From: Longimicrobiales bacterium
Lineage (GTDB): Bacteria; Gemmatimonadota; Gemmatimonadetes; Longimicrobiales; RSA9
Length of the DNA stretch: 64,000 nt
Assembly: GCA_035461765.1 (NCBI GenBank)
Contig: DATHUY010000160.1
Span: 62,001-126,000, forward strand
Direction of reading: 5' to 3'
This document shows, in pieces, positions 1-7,861 of the stretch (positions are counted from its first letter, which is position 1; each line of letters opens with the position of its first letter). The position numbers and the translations under genes are program-made. The notes below the pieces were generated by a model. It had not been told where the DNA came from and made no database searches. It saw only the letters and a program-made list of their open reading frames with translations.

Positions 1-165
1 CGGAGCGATCACGCCCGCCAGCAGCAGACCGCCGGCGAGCGCACCGCCACCGATCACACCCGCGCCGATGGCGGGCACCGGAAAGCGCGTGTCGTCGGGC
101 GAGCTGCCCCCGGCGATGCCTGTGATGCTCCGCTCGGCGCGGCGGGTCGGCAGGAAACTGGTCAT
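1..165 (-). CDS. Membrane protein, N-terminal fragment (cut by window edge)
   Basis: The gene starts at an ATG at 165 that overlaps the stop codon of the GntR gene by four bases (ATGA), and it runs off the window at base 1. The 55 visible residues begin MTSFLPTRRAERS. They end in a Gly/Ala/Val/Ile-rich stretch of about 20 residues that looks like a first membrane segment. Translational coupling to a short YtrA-type GntR regulator is the usual layout for a small regulated transporter or membrane-protein operon. Too little is visible to name a family. It could be a transporter subunit or an unrelated membrane protein. Confidence 0.6.
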   Translation of the reverse strand, partial: MTSFLPTRRAERSITGIAGGSSPDDTRFPVPAIGAGVIGGGALAGGLLLAGVIAP

Positions 166-593
166 GAGGGCGGCTCCATTGAATGGTCATCACGGTCGGC
201 ACTGCGGAACTCGGCGAACGCGTCGATCAGATCCTCGAGCGAGAAGCCGAGCGCGGCTGCGTTTTCCACGGTCGCCCGGCAGAGGGCGGCGAACTGCTGA
301 TGGCGGGCCCGGTCCGATTCGGAGGCGGGGGACAGGCTGACGAATGTACCCGCACCCGCGCGCGACACCGTCACGCCGCGCCGCTCCAGCTCGGTGTATG
401 CGCGCTCGATGCTGCGCGGGCTGACATTCAGGCCGATTGCCAGCTGGCGCGGTGTGGGCAGACGCTCGCCGCTCTCCAGGCTGCCGTCGACCACCGCCAG
501 CCACAGCTCCTCTACGATAAGATGAGCCACCGGCTCGGCGCTGCCCTCGCGCAGCCGCACGGCCAGCCGTCGCAGCAGTTCGTTGGCATCCAT
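162..593 (-). CDS. GntR-family transcriptional regulator, YtrA-like
   Basis: A 143-residue DNA-binding protein. Residues 15-80 form a GntR winged helix, with the typical run GERLPTPRQLAIGLNVS followed by the recognition helix PRSIERAYTELERRG. Only about 60 residues follow the winged helix, so there is no FCD, UTRA or aminotransferase-like domain. That short helical tail is characteristic of the YtrA subfamily, whose members usually repress the operon that encodes them. The downstream membrane-protein gene overlaps the stop codon by four bases, so the two are probably co-transcribed. A 93-bp gap separates it from the end of the lasso-peptide operon. The effector is unknown. Confidence 0.85.
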   Translation of the reverse strand: MDANELLRRLAVRLREGSAEPVAHLIVEELWLAVVDGSLESGERLPTPRQLAIGLNVSPRSIERAYTELERRGVTVSRAGAGTFVSLSPASESDRARHQQFAALCRATVENAAALGFSLEDLIDAFAEFRSADRDDHSMEPPS

Positions 594-686
594 TGCACCG
601 AAGCTGCGACGACGCGCGTTGAATGTCGAGGCCTTCCGTTGTACAGACTGGTGATGACCGGCCAGGGGTGGCAGGAAAACCGCTTG

Positions 687-2063
687 TCAGCCGGAGTTGT
701 CCCTCACCCCGGCCTCGCGCGCCCAGGTGTTCAGCGAGTGCTTGAGCAGGAGGCGGTTCTGCTCCGTGTATCTCATGCGGCGGCGCGTCCGGCCGGGCAG
801 CAGCAGTTCGAGCGTAAGCCACCCCTTCCGTCGCAAGAGATCGAAGGGTCGCATCACATACAACAGGGCCAGTCTCACCGGGGAGCGTGGCGTGCCGTAA
901 ATGGCGGCCATGCGGGCAGGCGATGGAAACATGTGCACGGCCCCCGCGCGGAATCGATGTGGCCAGCTGCCGGCACGCACCACGGATTTGAAAGCAACGG
1001 GCATAGCGATGGTGCAGTTCAGTATGTAAGCGCGCGCGTTCTCGAGCAGGCGTGCTTCGTCGGCGTCGGCTGGCAGCGACTGGATCGTGTCCGGCACCTC
1101 CGCACCGAGGATCTCTCGCGTCAGCAGGAGCGTGAAGCGGACGAAGGAATGGATGCCCCAGCGTTCTGCCGTGCCGGCGAGTAAGTCCCAGTCGATCTGA
1201 CCGTCAAATTGCCGCAGCGTGACAGCAACGTCGCAGAGTTGTTTGAGCGGCGTGTGATCGAACCTGTGGTGATAGCATGCGTGCAGGCACAGGTGCAGGA
1301 TCAGGTGCTCGGGCGACAGTCCCAGCACATCGCGACCATTCACCTGGAATGGTCTTGAGCTCGCCCAGAGCTCCGCGGGCCGAATTTCGAACGGGCTCGT
1401 CGGCAGCTCGATCGTCCAGTGCACCTCGACGCCGAGTCCCCTGCCACCGGGCGGCGCCATCCTGGGCAGATGACAGTTCGTAAGACAGAAATCGTCCAGG
1501 TCCGCAACCTCTGTGGTGTCGAAGCCAGCCTCGGTTAGAGCTCGCGAGGCATCCGCAAGGCGGTCGCGCGGAACCATGACGTCGAGGTCACCCATCGCAC
1601 GCAGGGCCGGGTCGTCGTACACGGCGGCGGCCAGGTGAAGTCCCTTGAGCAGCACCACGGGTATGCCGCGTGCCGCCAGCGCGTCGACGATAACGTCCAG
1701 CTCACGAAAAATCAGCGTGCTCCACAGTGCGCCGATGCTGTAACGCTCGCGCACCACAGCCGTGACTTCAGCGGGAACGGTGCCCACCGGGAACCTGCCG
1801 ATGCGCGCATGGATCAGGGGCAGCACACCCTGCCGCGCCGCCTCATGGGCCATGGCCATCCACGTCCCATCGTCCGTCGCAGCGACTGCGTCGGCATCGG
1901 CGCCGGCGAGTAGCTGGACCAGCAACTCCGCGGCTTTGGGCGTGGCCGTTGTCTTCGTCCCGCTCAACTTCCCCTCACAGCTGTAGCGGCGCCTTTTCGT
2001 GCGGCGCGCCCGCGACCGACCAGGCCGCCATCTGATGGTGGGCGTACGACATCGAAAATCCAC
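687..2063 (-). CDS. Nucleotidyltransferase-family protein of the lasso operon (NTP_transf_5-like)
   Basis: The protein resembles the uncharacterised nucleotidyltransferase family often found in RiPP clusters. It carries LLKG at residues 138-141 and GDLDVMV at 158-164, giving the paired Asp expected of a nucleotidyltransferase fold. It is the last gene of the lasso operon, 39 bp after the exporter. From memory, a gene of this family in the pseudomycoidin lasso cluster adds sugar to the phosphate on the tail serine, so a tail-decorating role is plausible here (inference). The N-terminus is uncertain. The GTG at 2063 gives an Arg-rich, poorly coding-like first 32 residues. A TTG at 1967 just after GAGGGG is an alternative start, although it sits very close to that site. 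Confidence 0.8.
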   Translation of the reverse strand: MDFRCRTPTIRWRPGRSRARRTKRRRYSCEGKLSGTKTTATPKAAELLVQLLAGADADAVAATDDGTWMAMAHEAARQGVLPLIHARIGRFPVGTVPAEVTAVVRERYSIGALWSTLIFRELDVIVDALAARGIPVVLLKGLHLAAAVYDDPALRAMGDLDVMVPRDRLADASRALTEAGFDTTEVADLDDFCLTNCHLPRMAPPGGRGLGVEVHWTIELPTSPFEIRPAELWASSRPFQVNGRDVLGLSPEHLILHLCLHACYHHRFDHTPLKQLCDVAVTLRQFDGQIDWDLLAGTAERWGIHSFVRFTLLLTREILGAEVPDTIQSLPADADEARLLENARAYILNCTIAMPVAFKSVVRAGSWPHRFRAGAVHMFPSPARMAAIYGTPRSPVRLALLYVMRPFDLLRRKGWLTLELLLPGRTRRRMRYTEQNRLLLKHSLNTWAREAGVRDNSG

Positions 2064-2102
2064 ATCTGCAATGTGCCAATTGCGTGCCCCTCGAAACGAG
2101 GC

Positions 2103-3917
2103 TCATCGGTAATGCCTGGCTTGCGTTTCAAAGAGGGATGCGTACACGCCGGCGCGCTCGACGAGATCTTCGTGCGCGCCGGCCTCCGCAATCCGACCAT
2201 CCACCATGACGAGAATGCGGTCGGCGCGCCGGACCGTCGACAGACGATGACTGATGAATATGGCCGTCCGATCGCGCGCCAGTTCGTCGAAGCGGTCGAA
2301 CACGGCAGCTTCCGCGCGTGGGTCGAGCGCGGCGCTGGGCTCATCGAGGATGATGATCGGTGTCTGCCGCAGGAATGCGCGCGCGAGGGCGAGCTTCTGC
2401 CACTGGCCGATGCTGAGGTCAACGCCATTCTCGAACTGGCGGCCGAGCAGAGTATCATAACCATTCGGCAGCGCGCGAATGACTTCGTCCGCGCCCGTAC
2501 GTCGTGCGGCCTCGATGATCGCATCGGAATCGACGGGTACGGACACGTTACCCAGCCAAATGTTTTCTCGAGCAGTCAGATAGAACTTCGCGTAGTCCTG
2601 GAAAACGATCGCGAAGTGGCTGCGCAGGTCGTCCACGCTGATCTCGCGCAGGTCCACGCCATCCACCCGCACGGCACCCGTTGCAGGGTCGTAGAGGCGG
2701 CACAGCAGCTTGACGAGAGTCGTCTTCCCCGACCCGTTCTCCCCGACGAGTGCAACGTGCTCGCCCGGAGCGATGGTGAAGGTGACGTTCTTCAGCACAT
2801 CCTGATCGGTACCGGGATACCGGAACGTCACGTCATCGAACTCGATGCCTGTGACGAGCGGGCTCGGAAAAGGCCGCGGTTGTGCCGGATCGACGACCGT
2901 AGGCTGGAGGCCCAGGAAGCGTACGAAATCGGCAAGGAACAGGTTGTTCTCATAAAGGTTCGCCATGCCGCGGAGTACCTCACCGAAGAAGTCCTGAGCG
3001 CGCTGGAACGCACCAAAGTACATCACGACATCTCCGACGGAGATCTCGCCGGCAAGTGCCCTCTGCGCGATGAAGAACATGGCGGCGAACACAGCCGTTA
3101 CGGTGAGCGTCTGAGCCGCCAGCTCCTGCATGCGCTGACGGGTCGTGAGTTGCAGCCGTTCTCGCCTCACCTGCTGCCGCAGGCGGCGGTGTCGCGCGCG
3201 GAACTCGTCACCGAGGCCGAATACACGCATCTCCTTGGCGTAGTCGATCGAGGTCAGGAGCGTCGTGAAGTATCGTGTCACACGCTCGATCTGCGTGCGG
3301 TTACGCGTCCACCTGTACAGTCGCGCGGAGAAGCGTGTCCTGACAAACAGGCCGGGGATTGCCGCGGCGAGCAGCGCAACTGTGAGGATCCAGTGAAACG
3401 CAAGGAGAAGTCCGGTGACTGCGAGCAGCGAGAGCCCCGCCTGACCCACCTGTGTTATGGCGGCAACGACCCGCTGCGGACGCACTGGCGCTTCGGCCTG
3501 TGCGCGCAGGAGCGCGTCATGGTACTCGGTGCTCTCGTAGAACTCGAGATCTACCTCTACGGACTTGCGGTACAGGATCTCCTGGACATGATCCGACAGT
3601 CGCAGCGACTGGACCTCTGTGACGAGAGCGGACAGGCTGCGCAGTGCAGCGCCGAGAATCGCTACGCCGCCCGCGAGCACGACCAGAAACCCCAGCCGGC
3701 TCGCGCCATCTCCGGCGGTCAAACCTGCTGCGACCGTGTCGACGATTTCCTTGAGGAGATAGAGGGCGAGAAGCGGAATGGCGCTCTGGAGCACCATCAG
3801 GGCGATCTGCGCCACGAGCCAGCGACGACCGCTCTGAAGCACGAGCACCAGGCCCTGCCGCAACGGCGACAGATCCAGGTTCGCGGGAAGCCTGCGGCGG
3901 ATCGCGGGACCGATCAT
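2103..3917 (-). CDS. Lasso-peptide ABC exporter (D protein), fused permease-ATPase
   Basis: A 604-residue half-transporter with an N-terminal membrane domain of about six helices (residues 35-320) and a C-terminal ATPase. It has Walker A GENGSGKTT (392-400), the signature LSIGQWQK, Walker B IIILDEPSAALD and a following SHRLS switch. There is no N-terminal C39 peptidase domain. That fits a lasso exporter, where the separate B2 protein cleaves the leader. The start ATG overlaps the stop of the cyclase gene by four bases (3914-3917). Its expected role is export of the mature lasso peptide across the inner membrane, giving immunity as well as secretion. Confidence 0.88.
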   Translation of the reverse strand: MIGPAIRRRLPANLDLSPLRQGLVLVLQSGRRWLVAQIALMVLQSAIPLLALYLLKEIVDTVAAGLTAGDGASRLGFLVVLAGGVAILGAALRSLSALVTEVQSLRLSDHVQEILYRKSVEVDLEFYESTEYHDALLRAQAEAPVRPQRVVAAITQVGQAGLSLLAVTGLLLAFHWILTVALLAAAIPGLFVRTRFSARLYRWTRNRTQIERVTRYFTTLLTSIDYAKEMRVFGLGDEFRARHRRLRQQVRRERLQLTTRQRMQELAAQTLTVTAVFAAMFFIAQRALAGEISVGDVVMYFGAFQRAQDFFGEVLRGMANLYENNLFLADFVRFLGLQPTVVDPAQPRPFPSPLVTGIEFDDVTFRYPGTDQDVLKNVTFTIAPGEHVALVGENGSGKTTLVKLLCRLYDPATGAVRVDGVDLREISVDDLRSHFAIVFQDYAKFYLTARENIWLGNVSVPVDSDAIIEAARRTGADEVIRALPNGYDTLLGRQFENGVDLSIGQWQKLALARAFLRQTPIIILDEPSAALDPRAEAAVFDRFDELARDRTAIFISHRLSTVRRADRILVMVDGRIAEAGAHEDLVERAGVYASLFETQARHYR

Positions 3918-5863
3918 GCGTAGGTGCCCTCGAACCAGCGGATGAAACGGCCCATCGTGATTCCGCGCAGAAGAAGCAGCGGATAGGTTCTTTCATGGAC
4001 CCGTTCGAGCCGGTCCGGCCAATGGTCTACGAGACGTCGCATTTTCGGCAGGTCGAGACATTGCCGCGCGATCTGCGATGTCTCGAGCCGGTCCAGCTCC
4101 CGACCGAAATCCGCGCGAATGGACGGCAGCCACTCCGTCCAGTCAGGCCCCTGCATTCCGTAGGTAGTCCTCAGCCGTATCTGGTCCGGCAACCGGCCTG
4201 CCATGGCGCGCCGCAGCAGAGACCGGGTCACGCCGTCCTGAAGATACTCCGACCCGGGAACCGCCATACAGAATTCCACGACGCGACGATCGGCGGTGGG
4301 ATCGCGTGTCTCGATCCCGAACCACGGCCGCAGTCCGCTGTACACATCGAACACGTCTGCTCCCGCTGCGAGGACCACCAGACGGAATTCCATTTCCGAC
4401 AGGCGATGCAGATCATGGTGATGTCGGTTTGCAGCGCGCACGCGCTCCTCCACACCCATCCGGCGGGCAAACTCCGGATGGATAGCGGACAGATTGGCAT
4501 CCCAGACGGGTTGCGGCTCGACGCCGCGCAGCCGCCGGAGCGCAGTCGAAATCGCTCCCGGAATCAGCGGCATCAGCACTTCGCGGCGAAGCACGTCGCG
4601 GCGCCCGCGTCCGCTCGTGCGGGCCAGCGCGTGCGTCTCACGCCAGACACGGCGCCATTCGGCCCGAACGGCAGAATCGCGAAGGGAGCGCAGCCCATCC
4701 TGGCTGATGGTGGCATTGCCCTTATGCCCGGAGAGCATGACACGTGTCCCTGCGTCCGCCGCCTGCGCATAAATGCCGAGGAACCATGGCATGTTGGAGG
4801 GATTCCTCGGCGGTGCGCCGCTCATGCGGAAAAACATGTCGAGGTCATCGAGCGGAGATCGGCCGTCCGTGCGCCGAATGTGCAGATCGATGGCCGGATG
4901 CATGCGCGCCAGCGCCTCGACATCGGCGGATTCATCGAGAATGGCGCCTCGGCTCGCTTGGCCTGTGTATCCCGCGCGAGGTGCGGCGTGGAAAGTCGGG
5001 AGAGTTCGTCCCTGCTCCCGGAGCTGGTCCGCCGCCACGGCTGCGACGGACGCCGAATCCAGGCCTCCGCTGGCCATCATGCTTATGGTTCCGGCGCTGC
5101 GCAGTTGCGATCGCACGGCCGCATCGAACACAGCGACAAAGGCCTCGACATACTCGTGACTCGAGAGTCGGAGCATGCGGCGCGGCGCCGGCGACCAGTA
5201 TCGTTCAATGCGGATCCCCGTTCGGCTGGCCGTGAGCGTATGACCCGGTGGGAGCCGATGTATGCCGCGGAAGAAAGAACTCTCTGGTCGCTGGAGCAGC
5301 ACCAGGAAATCTGCGACCTTCTGCTCATCGAGCGCGGCAGTCACATGCGGCAGGCAGGCAAGCGCATGCGGCGTGGTCGCGAGCTCGACGCCGTGTGGCG
5401 ATTCGTGATAGAACAGCACGCGCTGGCCCATGGCATCGCGCGCACAGAACAGTTCCCGGGACCCCGCGTCCCACACGGCGAACGCATAATCGCCCACGAC
5501 ATGCCGTGGGCATTCATGCTTCCACTGCTGCCACGCCGCCAGCACGAGTGCTGCGTCGGACAGGCCGGTCGCTTCCCGCGACGAAATTCCAAGTGCGGCG
5601 GTCAGCTCGTCACGATTGTCGATCCGCGCATCGACGACCACGACGACCGCATCGCCGGCTGCTCGCTCGGGCCCCCGGTAGTGAACATCTTCCGGAGTCA
5701 CCCGCCACGGAATGCAGCCGAGCGCGACCGGCGAGGCGACGTCGTCCGGTGCCCAGTACGACGCGCCATCGCCGTACTCGCGCATGGCGCCAAGCAGAGT
5801 TTCCGGAACCGTGGCTGGCACCGGGGCGCCGTCCCATCGATACCCCGCGCAAATCGCACTCAT
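3914..5863 (-). CDS. Lasso-peptide cyclase (C protein), asparagine-synthetase-like
   Basis: A 649-residue protein built like asparagine synthetase B. The N-terminal glutaminase-like domain covers roughly residues 1-220. The C-terminal ATP-pyrophosphatase domain contains the PP-loop SGGLDS at 265-270. The nucleophilic Cys2 of true asparagine synthetases is absent (the protein starts MSAIC), so ammonia production from glutamine is not expected. In lasso biosynthesis this enzyme adenylates an Asp or Glu side chain of the core peptide and joins it to the N-terminal amine to close the ring. The gene sits between B2 (27-bp gap) and the exporter (4-bp overlap), the canonical neighbourhood. Confidence 0.92.
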   Translation of the reverse strand: MSAICAGYRWDGAPVPATVPETLLGAMREYGDGASYWAPDDVASPVALGCIPWRVTPEDVHYRGPERAAGDAVVVVVDARIDNRDELTAALGISSREATGLSDAALVLAAWQQWKHECPRHVVGDYAFAVWDAGSRELFCARDAMGQRVLFYHESPHGVELATTPHALACLPHVTAALDEQKVADFLVLLQRPESSFFRGIHRLPPGHTLTASRTGIRIERYWSPAPRRMLRLSSHEYVEAFVAVFDAAVRSQLRSAGTISMMASGGLDSASVAAVAADQLREQGRTLPTFHAAPRAGYTGQASRGAILDESADVEALARMHPAIDLHIRRTDGRSPLDDLDMFFRMSGAPPRNPSNMPWFLGIYAQAADAGTRVMLSGHKGNATISQDGLRSLRDSAVRAEWRRVWRETHALARTSGRGRRDVLRREVLMPLIPGAISTALRRLRGVEPQPVWDANLSAIHPEFARRMGVEERVRAANRHHHDLHRLSEMEFRLVVLAAGADVFDVYSGLRPWFGIETRDPTADRRVVEFCMAVPGSEYLQDGVTRSLLRRAMAGRLPDQIRLRTTYGMQGPDWTEWLPSIRADFGRELDRLETSQIARQCLDLPKMRRLVDHWPDRLERVHERTYPLLLLRGITMGRFIRWFEGTYA

Positions 5864-5890
5864 CGCGACAATCGTCCTTCCCTCGCGACG

Positions 5891-6322
5891 TCAGGCGAAA
5901 GTGGAGACGACAATATAGCGTCCCGGATCATCGCCGCCCGTCACGATGACGCTCCCGGCGCGCACCCAGGCGTGGGCATTGTACTGGTTTGCGGGATCGG
6001 TTCCGAGGTAGAGCGTGCTCTGGATTCCGCGACGGCGCAGCATCCACTGGGCCGTGACCGCCTGCGGCAGGCAGACCGGTTTCCAGGGGAGCCTGCGCGC
6101 TGAAGCGGCCACGGCCCACGCGACAAGCCGGACCGCGGCCATGCTGTCCCGAGCCTGGTGTGACGGACTTTCCGACATGTGCCGGCCGAGACGGGCGGCG
6201 ACGCGTGAGAACCGCATGACACGCAACATGATGCTCGCGGCAGTGCAGAGCGCGAGTGCTTCGGCAAGCGCGACCGCTTCAGGTCCGGTCAGACGAGGAA
6301 GTCGCCTCATCCGCTTCGCCAT
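5891..6322 (-). CDS. Lasso leader peptidase (B2), transglutaminase-like
   Basis: A 143-residue protein with the C-terminal core typical of lasso B2 proteases. Trp80 and Cys84 lie in WKPVCLPQAVTAQWMLRRRG. The catalytic His is at 117 in YNAHAWVRAG, and acidic residues follow near 131. Cys and His form the protease active site that removes the leader from the precursor. It overlaps the B1 gene by up to 44 bp in another frame. An internal ATG at 6310 would shorten this only slightly. B1 and B2 are split here, as in Gram-positive and paeninodin-type clusters, rather than fused as in McjB of microcin J25. Confidence 0.9.
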   Translation of the reverse strand: MAKRMRRLPRLTGPEAVALAEALALCTAASIMLRVMRFSRVAARLGRHMSESPSHQARDSMAAVRLVAWAVAASARRLPWKPVCLPQAVTAQWMLRRRGIQSTLYLGTDPANQYNAHAWVRAGSVIVTGGDDPGRYIVVSTFA

Positions 6323-6635
6323 GGATGCGAATGAGCTGCGCAGCGCGTAGCTCTTCGAGGAAACGGAGCACTTCGCGCCGGCAGGCGTCGGCAGCGATAT
6401 CGAACTCCTGTGTCAGCGCTTCGCACACGTCGCTCACCCTGCGAGGCCTGTCGAGCAGCGCCCAGATCCGCGACCCCACGCCCTCCAGACCGAAATACAT
6501 CCCCTGGTCGATGCTCATCATCACCACGGTTCCGTCCACCTCGACCGCCACAGGCTCGTCGCTGCGGGCGACAACGGTCTGAAGCCCGATCTCGCTGCTG
6601 GCGCTCACTATGCCTCTCTCGCTACTGGCGCTCAC
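6279..6635 (-). CDS. Lasso leader-recognition protein (B1), PqqD/RRE fold
   Basis: A 118-residue PqqD-like protein. The diagnostic stretch YFGLEGVGSRIW (residues 47-58) matches the Y-L-x-x-V-G-x-x-I-W pattern of RiPP recognition elements. The rest supplies the winged helix that binds the leader and presents it to B2. The GTG start at 6635 shares its G with the TAG stop of the kinase gene, so translation is tightly coupled. The first 24 bp are directly repeated 27 bp downstream. This gives a second in-frame GTG at 6608 and the repeated residues SASSE at 2-6 and 11-15. Confidence 0.9.
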   Translation of the reverse strand: MSASSERGIVSASSEIGLQTVVARSDEPVAVEVDGTVVMMSIDQGMYFGLEGVGSRIWALLDRPRRVSDVCEALTQEFDIAADACRREVLRFLEELRAAQLIRIHGEADEATSSSDRT

Positions 6636-6640
6636 TATGC
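6590..6640. repeat. 24-bp direct repeat over the B1 start site
   Basis: Two copies at 6590-6613 and 6617-6640 differ at one base and have a period of 27 bp (nine codons). Each copy carries the ATAGTGAGCG start context on the minus strand, so the kinase-stop/B1-start junction is duplicated in frame. Slippage or unequal exchange is the simplest origin. Confidence 0.85.
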
Positions 6641-7654
6641 GTCCGGATTCTTCTTGCTGCGTTTGCCGCCGAAGCCGCCTGCATCGCGCTCGATCAGGTC
6701 GAGCACCGCGTCGAGGTGTTCGAAGCCGCGCGGTCTGATCAGCCTCTTCACGGTCACTGTCCGAGACAGCTCTGCAGCTTTCCTGAAAATCGCCGTCGAT
6801 AATCCCATATCCGACGCGAAAGCCAGGAGATACGTCTCGTCGACGAGTGCCGAGATCGCTTCCAGCCCGCGCAGTTCCTCCACGCGCGGCTCTCCCTCAC
6901 CGAACTCGAGGAGATATACACAGGAAAGCGGAACGGGATCGGTCGGCGTCGCGGACGTGGACACGGGCACGTGATACTTACCCCGATTGCCGCCTGCGGG
7001 CTCCAGTCCGGTGCACTCGCTGTCGAGCGCCGCCATTCCCGTCGCATCCAGCTTCAAGCGCAGGGCGCCGGGCCACACGCCTGTTTGGCCAGCGCAAATC
7101 TCCGTCATCACACAGATGTCGTCCGTCACGAACGCGGCACCCCGCCGCAGCAGGGCCCCGACCAGCGTCGACTTGCCGCCTCCCGACGCCGCGGCAAATG
7201 CAACGCCGCTACCCTCGACAGCCACGCAGCTGGCATGCAGCGGCAGAATGCCTCGCTGGTGCAGGATCACGCCCAGCATTGCGCCCGTGAGGTAGAGCCG
7301 CACGTCCTCCGGCCTGGCACCAGGCTCGGCGGCTACGCGAATGCACGAGCCGCCGCTAGCCGTGTACTGCGCCACTCCGTGCACCTGGAGGCGGACTTCA
7401 CGATCCTCGATGACCGACCGGGCGCCATACATAACTCCGTCAGACCTCGCATGCATATCCGGCTCCGCGAGGATGAGGACCTCCGGCTCCTCCCCCGCCC
7501 GATGCAGCGGCCACTCCGACAGATCGATCGCCGATCGCACCCGCAGCCCATACATGCTGAAATCGCACACTCCGGCCGAAGCGGTTTGGGCCACCCCATT
7601 CGGCGCGTGGCGCTGTCGGTCGGATTCCGCACTACGCCGCGTCGGTGTTTTCAT
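6635..7654 (-). CDS. HPr-kinase-like lasso-peptide serine kinase
   Basis: A 339-residue protein that resembles the C-terminal kinase domain of HPr kinase/phosphorylase. It has LPLHAS near residue 137-142, the P-loop ASGGGKST at 156-163 and an Asp-Asp pair at 178-179 (FVTDDICVM). In paeninodin-type lasso clusters such a kinase phosphorylates the C-terminal Ser of the precursor (established for the family). The precursor here ends in Ser, which supports the same reaction. The ATG at 7654 is preferred because AGGA precedes it and because the upstream alternative at 7735 would read through a strong intercistronic hairpin. It is not expected to act on HPr. Confidence 0.88.
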   Translation of the reverse strand: MKTPTRRSAESDRQRHAPNGVAQTASAGVCDFSMYGLRVRSAIDLSEWPLHRAGEEPEVLILAEPDMHARSDGVMYGARSVIEDREVRLQVHGVAQYTASGGSCIRVAAEPGARPEDVRLYLTGAMLGVILHQRGILPLHASCVAVEGSGVAFAAASGGGKSTLVGALLRRGAAFVTDDICVMTEICAGQTGVWPGALRLKLDATGMAALDSECTGLEPAGGNRGKYHVPVSTSATPTDPVPLSCVYLLEFGEGEPRVEELRGLEAISALVDETYLLAFASDMGLSTAIFRKAAELSRTVTVKRLIRPRGFEHLDAVLDLIERDAGGFGGKRSKKNPDA

Positions 7655-7676
7655 GTCACTATCCTGATCCAGACGG

Positions 7677-7714
7677 TCAATGCCCTCCGTTCTGAGCAGC
7701 ACGGAGGGCATTGA
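7677..7714 (-). terminator. Perfect 14-bp intercistronic hairpin after the lasso precursor
   Basis: TCAATGCCCTCCGT at 7677-7690 pairs perfectly with 7701-7714 around a 10-base loop. It lies between the precursor stop (7745) and the kinase start (7654). No T-run follows on either strand, so it may act as a partial terminator or an mRNA-stabilising stem that keeps precursor mRNA in excess over the enzyme genes. This is common in RiPP operons. Confidence 0.7.
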
Positions 7715-7744
7715 TGAGAGGCCCGGTTTTTTCAAAGCCAGAAC

Positions 7745-7861
7745 TTAGCTCTGTACCGGGTACTCGCCGCCGAGTGCGTCGTTGTTGGTGCCAGCTCCCT
7801 GAGCTGTCTCGCTCACGGGCTTGCGGACCAGCACGGGTCGGACCCATGTGGCTTTGGTCAT
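7745..7861 (-). CDS. Lasso-peptide precursor, 38 residues, C-terminal Ser
   Basis: The start ATG at 7861 follows a near-perfect ribosome site (GGAGG, 5-6 bases before it). The leader carries the B1 recognition motif WVRPVL (residues 6-11), equivalent to Y-x-x-P-x-L. A Thr at 19 fits the conserved penultimate leader position. Leader cleavage after Ala20 would give the 18-residue core QGAGTNNDALGGEYPVQS. Its G-x-G-T pattern resembles paeninodin, and Asp28 would be core position 8 for ring closure. The C-terminal Ser38 is the expected site for the neighbouring kinase. A start at 7975 would only add a non-leader-like N-terminus. Gln at core position 1 is unusual; cleavage one or two residues away is possible. 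Confidence 0.88.
   Translation of the reverse strand: MTKATWVRPVLVRKPVSETAQGAGTNNDALGGEYPVQS

Noticed and set aside
2073-6103. Very long plus-strand open frames (about 600-700 codons) opposite the lasso exporter and cyclase
   Set aside because: They are antisense to genes with clear motifs, have Arg/His-rich compositions and no domains. High GC makes such antisense frames common.
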